DNA from: Cylindrodendrum hubeiense
Lineage: Eukaryota > Ascomycota > Sordariomycetes > Hypocreales > Nectriaceae
Direction: 5' to 3'
NCBI GenBank assembly: GCA_014621425.1
Contig: JAANBB010000102.1
Coordinates: 1-64,000, forward strand
DNA: 64,000 bases
Shown: piece by piece, positions 59,797 through 64,000 of the stretch
How positions within the stretch are numbered: the first letter of the stretch is position 1
Layout: every line of letters starts with the position of its first letter
Position numbers and translations under genes: made by a program
Notes under the pieces: generated by a model
What the model was told of the DNA's origin: nothing
Databases searched by the model: none
What the model saw: only the letters and a program-made list of their open reading frames with translations

Positions 59797-60893
59797 ATGG
59801 ATCCAAAAAACGAGTTCGCGACGGCAGCCCGGGATATGATCTTCTCTGACGGGCCTGCGCCGGAGAGAGACGAAGACCAAGACGCCGATGCCATCGATGA
59901 CTCCTGCGATGCTGACGAGGAGATGGTCATGGCCAAGAGAAACATCACTCAGTTGAGAATCCAGAAACGAAATTCCGAGGCCGGCCTTTTGAAGAAAGTC
60001 ATTCCCTTTCACTGGGCCCCGATGCTCTCGCCCCTGACTGAGAATGACATTGAAACCTGTGTGACGCTCGAGAACGCTGCTTTATCGGACCCAAAGCATC
60101 GAGCAAGCAGAGAAAGGGTATATCAGAACTCCATCTCATTTCTTTCCGACTCACTTCCCTTTTTTTTAGCGACTTTTGGAAGACCAATGTCCTCGTTCAA
60201 ACTAATCCATCTCTCCCAGATCGAGTATCGTATCCGCAAATCAGGAAATGTGTGCTATGGCTTATTCAATACTTACAGACCGGCTGATGCAAGGGACTGG
60301 CGGATCGCAACTATGGGCCCCAGTCGACCAGTCGAGTCTGGACGCACCGATCATGCCAAGCGTGTCATGTTCGCTCACATCCTTGCAACTCTCGGTAAAC
60401 ATCCAGTCATCACGGATGCCGACATGGAACTCCCCGAAAACTGGCGGGATGCTGCAGCCTCCAAGGGCTCCCCTTTGGGCCACCAATCGTCAGGGAGAAC
60501 AGTGTGTCTTCACTCTTGCGCTGTGTGTCCTGAAGTCCAGGGCGTTGGTATTGGCAAGACGGCAATGGTGGCCTACCTTCAACTCATGAACGATTCTGGA
60601 ATGGCAGATCGCGTTGCATTGATCTGCAAGCCAGTAAGTTCCGAATGTGTTGTTCTGGAATACCAGGGCCACTCTAACAATTATAGTACTCGATCCAGTT
60701 CTACAAGTGCTTTGGTTTCAGGGATCTTGGTCCAAGTACAGAGGCCTTGGCTGGCCAAGGCTGGCATGCCATGGTAAGCAGTTGTTACATTTTTCCGGCT
60801 TCAGTCCATGATTTAACTATGTCCCAGGTCCTCGAACTAGGTGGACCGAAACTCAAAGTCAAGGAGGAGCCTACCAAAGTCAAGCGAGCTTAG
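59797..60893 (+). CDS. GNAT-family N-acetyltransferase (arylalkylamine/polyamine type)
   Basis: Acetyl-CoA-dependent N-acetyltransferase, 295 aa. Exons 59797-60117, 60220-60633, 60687-60773 and 60828-60893; all introns are GT-AG (102, 53 and 54 bp). After an acidic disordered N-terminus, the catalytic domain starts at HWAPMLSPLTENDIETCVTL and runs through IEYRIRKSGNVCYGLF. The acetyl-CoA loop is CPEVQGVGIGKTAMVAYLQ (about 209-227), followed by ALICKPYSIQFYKCFGF across the second junction and a lysine-rich tail (KVKEEPTKVKRA) that may be a nuclear or nucleolar signal. The overall order resembles fungal polyamine and serotonin N-acetyltransferase-like enzymes; the substrate is inferred only at class level. 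Intron 1 is a multiple of three with no stop. Confidence 0.85.
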
Positions 60894-61380
60894 CCGAATA
60901 AGGGGGCCTGGCTCCCAAAAACTCGCCACTTCTTTGAATCATCCGCCGCATAACGGGTTCCGGGTAATCAACTGCGTGTTCACTGGACTTTTCATGTCGT
61001 TATTCTTGCTACGGCTACCTGGTTTTCATGAGACAACCAAATATTTTTTTATAATCGCATAGCTGGCCTGAAATGAATTCGTCGCCGATATCTAAGCGCT
61101 CCTAGTGATTGAACCTGTTTGCAGCAAATTTTTAATAAAAGAAATTGGGAAGAATACAGCCATGAGGCAGCTCCACGTAGTCCCATGGATTGTCCGCAAT
61201 TACACTCGCGGTATCTCAACTTGTAGAAAATCCCCCGTGTCATGATACACGATACCAAGGTCATGATAGGATACTACTAGGCAGGGTTAAGATCAGTATT
61301 TTGTCCGTAACACTAGCAAAGGTCATCGGCGCAAATAGCAATGGTCTTTTTTTATTGACGGTTCACGGGATTTCCTTGGT
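60894..61380. other. Convergent 3' region, GNAT gene / URA5
   Basis: AT-rich. On the minus strand an AATAAA (61351-61356 on +) lies about 25 bp after the URA5 stop and may act in 3' processing. No gene supported. Confidence 0.5.
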
Positions 61381-62082
61381 CTAATCAGTAGCCTTGTACT
61401 TCTGGCGGTACTCCTCAGTCCGCTTGATGTCCTCCTCTGAGGCAAAGCTCTTCATGCCCTCAATGATATCATCCAGGGTCAGAATGGCAAAGATGGGGAT
61501 GCCGTACTCCTTTCGCAGCTCGCCAATGGCGCTGGGGCCAGGCTTGGTCTCGTCGCCATCGGTAGCAGGGAGCTTCTCCATGCGGTCCACAGCAACGGCG
61601 ATACCGGCGACGATGCCACCCTCCTTGCGGATCTTGTCAATGGCCTCTCGCTTAGCAGTACCGGCAGTGATGACGTCGTCGACAATCAGAACTCGCTTTC
61701 CCTTGAGGGGCGCACCGACAATGTTGCCGCCCTCGCCGTGGTCCTTGGCCTCCTTGCGATCGAAGGAGTATGAGACGGTATCGAGGGTCTCAGGCGCCAG
61801 CCTGCCCAGCTCAACGGCAATGATGGCAGCCAGCGGGATGCCCTTGTAGGCGGGGCCGAAGATGATATCAAACTCCAGCCCAGCCTTCCGGGCATCGACA
61901 ACGGCCTGGGCAAACGCCGTGGCGATGGCGGCAGCCAAGCGGGTCGTGTGGAAGAGGCCGGCGTTGAAAAAGTAAGGGGAGATGCGCTTGGACTTGAGCT
62001 CGAAGCTGCCGAACTTGAGAACACCACCGGAGAGGGCAGATTTGAGGAAATCCTGCTTGTAGGGGGCGAGCTGGGAAGACAT
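61381..62082 (-). CDS. ura5: Orotate phosphoribosyltransferase
   Basis: Cytosolic enzyme of the fifth step of UMP synthesis: orotate + PRPP to OMP. Intronless, 233 aa, full length for fungal URA5/pyrE. Recognisable blocks are [20 protein letters not shown] near the N-terminus, [16 protein letters not shown], the dimer loop region [14 protein letters not shown], the PRPP-binding motif [14 protein letters not shown] at residues 130-143, and the C-terminal [11 protein letters not shown]. It acts as a dimer. It is divergent from NOG1 with 527 bp between starts, pairing a pyrimidine gene with a ribosome-assembly gene. Confidence 0.97.
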   Translation of the reverse strand: MSSQLAPYKQDFLKSALSGGVLKFGSFELKSKRISPYFFNAGLFHTTRLAAAIATAFAQAVVDARKAGLEFDIIFGPAYKGIPLAAIIAVELGRLAPETLDTVSYSFDRKEAKDHGEGGNIVGAPLKGKRVLIVDDVITAGTAKREAIDKIRKEGGIVAGIAVAVDRMEKLPATDGDETKPGPSAIGELRKEYGIPIFAILTLDDIIEGMKSFASEEDIKRTEEYRQKYKATD

Positions 62083-62609
62083 TGCGGGAGATGTTGTGCA
62101 GGTGGACGTGTGTGGTGTGTGGTGGGGTGGGTGTGAGGGTGACGGAGAATGAGAGACAAGCGGCTTTGGCCTTGGACGGGTTAGAACGTCGCGAAAAGAG
62201 TCGTCTTTGAACTCGGTCGGACCTTACCTCTCTGGGCTAATTTGACCTCGGTGACTGAGGCCGGAACTGCGGTATTCTAATGGTGGTGAGTGAATCAAGA
62301 TTGCAATCCCCTCGTCGTCGTGCCGAAGTGCCTTGTGCTTCCGCGCACCCACCCTCTCCCAGTTTCTTTTGCTGGTGGGGTTCGGCGGGGTGAAAATTGA
62401 GCCTTGTATCTCTTCTACCAAAACAGGCGCAGAGTGACTTTTTCGCTATCCCACGCTCGGGCTTATCGATAAGCGGGCCCGCCACGACTCCACCCACCTC
62501 TTTCGAAAAAAAAATTGACCGCCCAACTGAATTTGCCATCTCGTCTCGTCTTGTTTCGTCTCGACAAGCCATTTGCCGTGCAGAAACATCCACCACCAGA
62601 TCGCCCATC
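62083..62609. other. Shared divergent promoter, URA5 / NOG1
   Basis: A 527-bp region with T- and C-rich leader sequence on the NOG1 side and CA-rich/GT-rich sequence next to URA5. No further gene. Confidence 0.55.
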
Positions 62610-64000
62610 ATGAAGACGACCTGGAAGGACATCCCCCCCGTTCCCACTCAGCAGGAGTTCCTGGACATCGTGCTGAGCAGGACCCAGCGCAAGCTGCCCA
62701 CCCAGATCCGCGCTGGCTTCCAGATCAGCCGTATTCGAGGTTCGCATTGCCCCAGCCTCCAGCCTGCCATCCCCGCCTGCTTCACCCTCGCTTCACCCTC
62801 GCTTCGCCGTCGCTAACCTCGTCCTCGCAGCCTTCTACACCCGCAAGGTCAAGTTCACCCAGGAGACCTTCTCGGACAAGTTTGGCGCCATCCTCGAGAG
62901 CTTTCCCAGACTGCAGGACATCCATCCTTTCCACAAGGATCTGCTCAACACCCTCTACGATGCGGACCATTTCAAAATCGCCCTCGGCCAGATGTCGACG
63001 GCCAAGCACCTGATCGAGACCATCTCCAGAGATTATGTCCGCCTGCTCAAGTACGGCCAGTCGCTGTACCAGTGCAAGCAGCTCAAGCGGGCCGCCCTCG
63101 GTCGCATGGCCACCCTGATCAAGCGCCTCAAGGACCCGTTGATGTACCTCGACCAGGTCCGCCAGCATCTGGGTCGTCTGCCCTCGATTGACCCTAACAC
63201 CAGAACCCTGGTCATCTGCGGCTACCCCAACGTCGGAAAGTCCAGCTTCCTGCGCAGCGTCACCCGCGCCGATGTGGATGTCCAGCCCTATGCCTTCACC
63301 ACCAAGAGTCTGTTCGTCGGTCACTTCGACTACAAGTACCTGCGATTCCAGGCCATTGATACTCCTGGAATTCTCGACCACCCTCTTGAGGAGATGAACA
63401 CCATTGAGATGCAGAGGTATGTAGATCAACATGCGCCATGTCATGACTGTTGTACTAACAGCGTATAGTATTACCGCCATTGCTCACTTGAGATCCGCCA
63501 TCATGTACTTCATGGATCTTTCCGAGCAGTGTGGCTACAGCGTCACCTCCCAGATCCAGTTGTTCAAGAGTATCAAACCTCTTTTCTCCAACAAGCTCGT
63601 CTTCATCGTCATCAACAAGATCGACGTCACCCGAATGGAGGACCTCGAGCCTGAGCTGCAGACCGAGCTTCAGAGCCTCCTCAAGGTCGGCGAGGTTGAG
63701 TTGCTCCAGCTGTCGTGCAACACCCAGGAGGGTGTCCAGGAAGTCAAGAACGCCGCTTGCGAGCGCCTGATTGCCGAGCGTGTGAACCAGAAGTTGAAGG
63801 CCGGAACCAACACCAGCGGTGCCATTGGTGGCAGACTGGCTGATGTCATGTCCCGAATCCACGTTGCCCAGCCTATGGGCGGCAAGACTCTGGAGACCTT
63901 CATCCCCGAGGGTATCAAGGATCGCAAGAAGTACGACAGGGCCGATCCCGAGCGCCGAAGAACTGCTCGTGATGTTCAGGACGAGAACGGCGGTGCTGGT
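62610..64000 (+). CDS. nog1: Nucleolar GTP-binding protein 1 (NOG1), 3' end beyond the window
   Basis: Obg-related GTPase that binds pre-60S particles and is needed for large-subunit maturation. Exons seen: 62610-62739, 62831-63416 and 63469 to the window edge (the frame stays open). The N-terminal helical domain begins [20 protein letters not shown], with [18 protein letters not shown] formed over intron 1. G motifs: G1 GYPNVGKSS (about 173-181), G3 [10 protein letters not shown]4 NKID (about 287). Intron 1 uses a weak donor (gttcgc) and holds three near-copies of cttcaccctcg before a CGCTAACC branch site; intron 2 is 52 bp with TACTAAC. Only about 415 of the expected roughly 650 residues are in view. 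Confidence 0.95.

Overview
The window is nuclear DNA of a filamentous ascomycete. Genes carry short introns (about 49-154 bp) with GT-AG borders and CTAAC/CTAAT-type branch sites, promoters are CT-rich, two genes encode Zn(II)2Cys6 regulators, and the housekeeping proteins are of Pezizomycotina type. Codon use and protein style suggest Sordariomycetes, possibly Hypocreales; the genus cannot be fixed from the sequence alone. I support 20 protein-coding genes, one of them cut by the right edge. I found no rRNA, tRNA, CRISPR array, transposon or secondary-metabolite cluster.

Layout. 0-8.4 kb: a PPR1-style zinc-cluster regulator (+), a small single-pass membrane protein (-) and a PH-domain protein (-). 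8.4-14.7 kb: gene-poor. 14.7-24 kb: a short coiled-coil protein (+), mitochondrial L-2-hydroxyglutarate dehydrogenase (+), a DUF2415/WD40 protein (-) and an 'Ipa'-type protein of unknown function (-). 24.8-40 kb: mitochondrial Hsp70 SSC1 (+), a small membrane protein (-), SRP68 (-, with an apparent frameshift), a RAD5/HLTF-like SNF2-RING helicase (+) and gamma-tubulin complex GCP2 (-). 40-44.4 kb: proteasome alpha5 (+) and a second zinc-cluster regulator (-). 44.4-49.4 kb: a 5-kb non-coding stretch. 49.4-64 kb: an acyltransferase-3 membrane enzyme (+), RRP8 (+), DDI1 (-), a 3.6-kb gap, a GNAT acetyltransferase (+), URA5 (-) and the 5' part of NOG1 (+).

Most genes are unrelated housekeeping functions rather than a cluster. 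Two themes recur. One is protein quality control and targeting: SSC1, SRP68, PUP2, and DDI1, a ubiquitin-proteasome shuttle. The other is ribosome or nucleotide supply: RRP8, URA5, NOG1. Neighbouring genes are mostly convergent or divergent, and URA5/NOG1, GCP2/PUP2 and SRP68/RAD5-like share intergenic promoter regions.

No wholly new system is evident. The points most worth checking are: an apparent reading-frame break in SRP68; two GC-AG introns (SSC1, PUP2); an intron that splits the DDI1 start codon; a frame-neutral, stop-free intron in the GNAT gene; a HicA-like C-terminal module in the Ipa-type protein; and two short motif families (TACTCCGTA/TACGGAGTA and CCTAGGTA/AGGTAGGT) scattered through the intergenic DNA.
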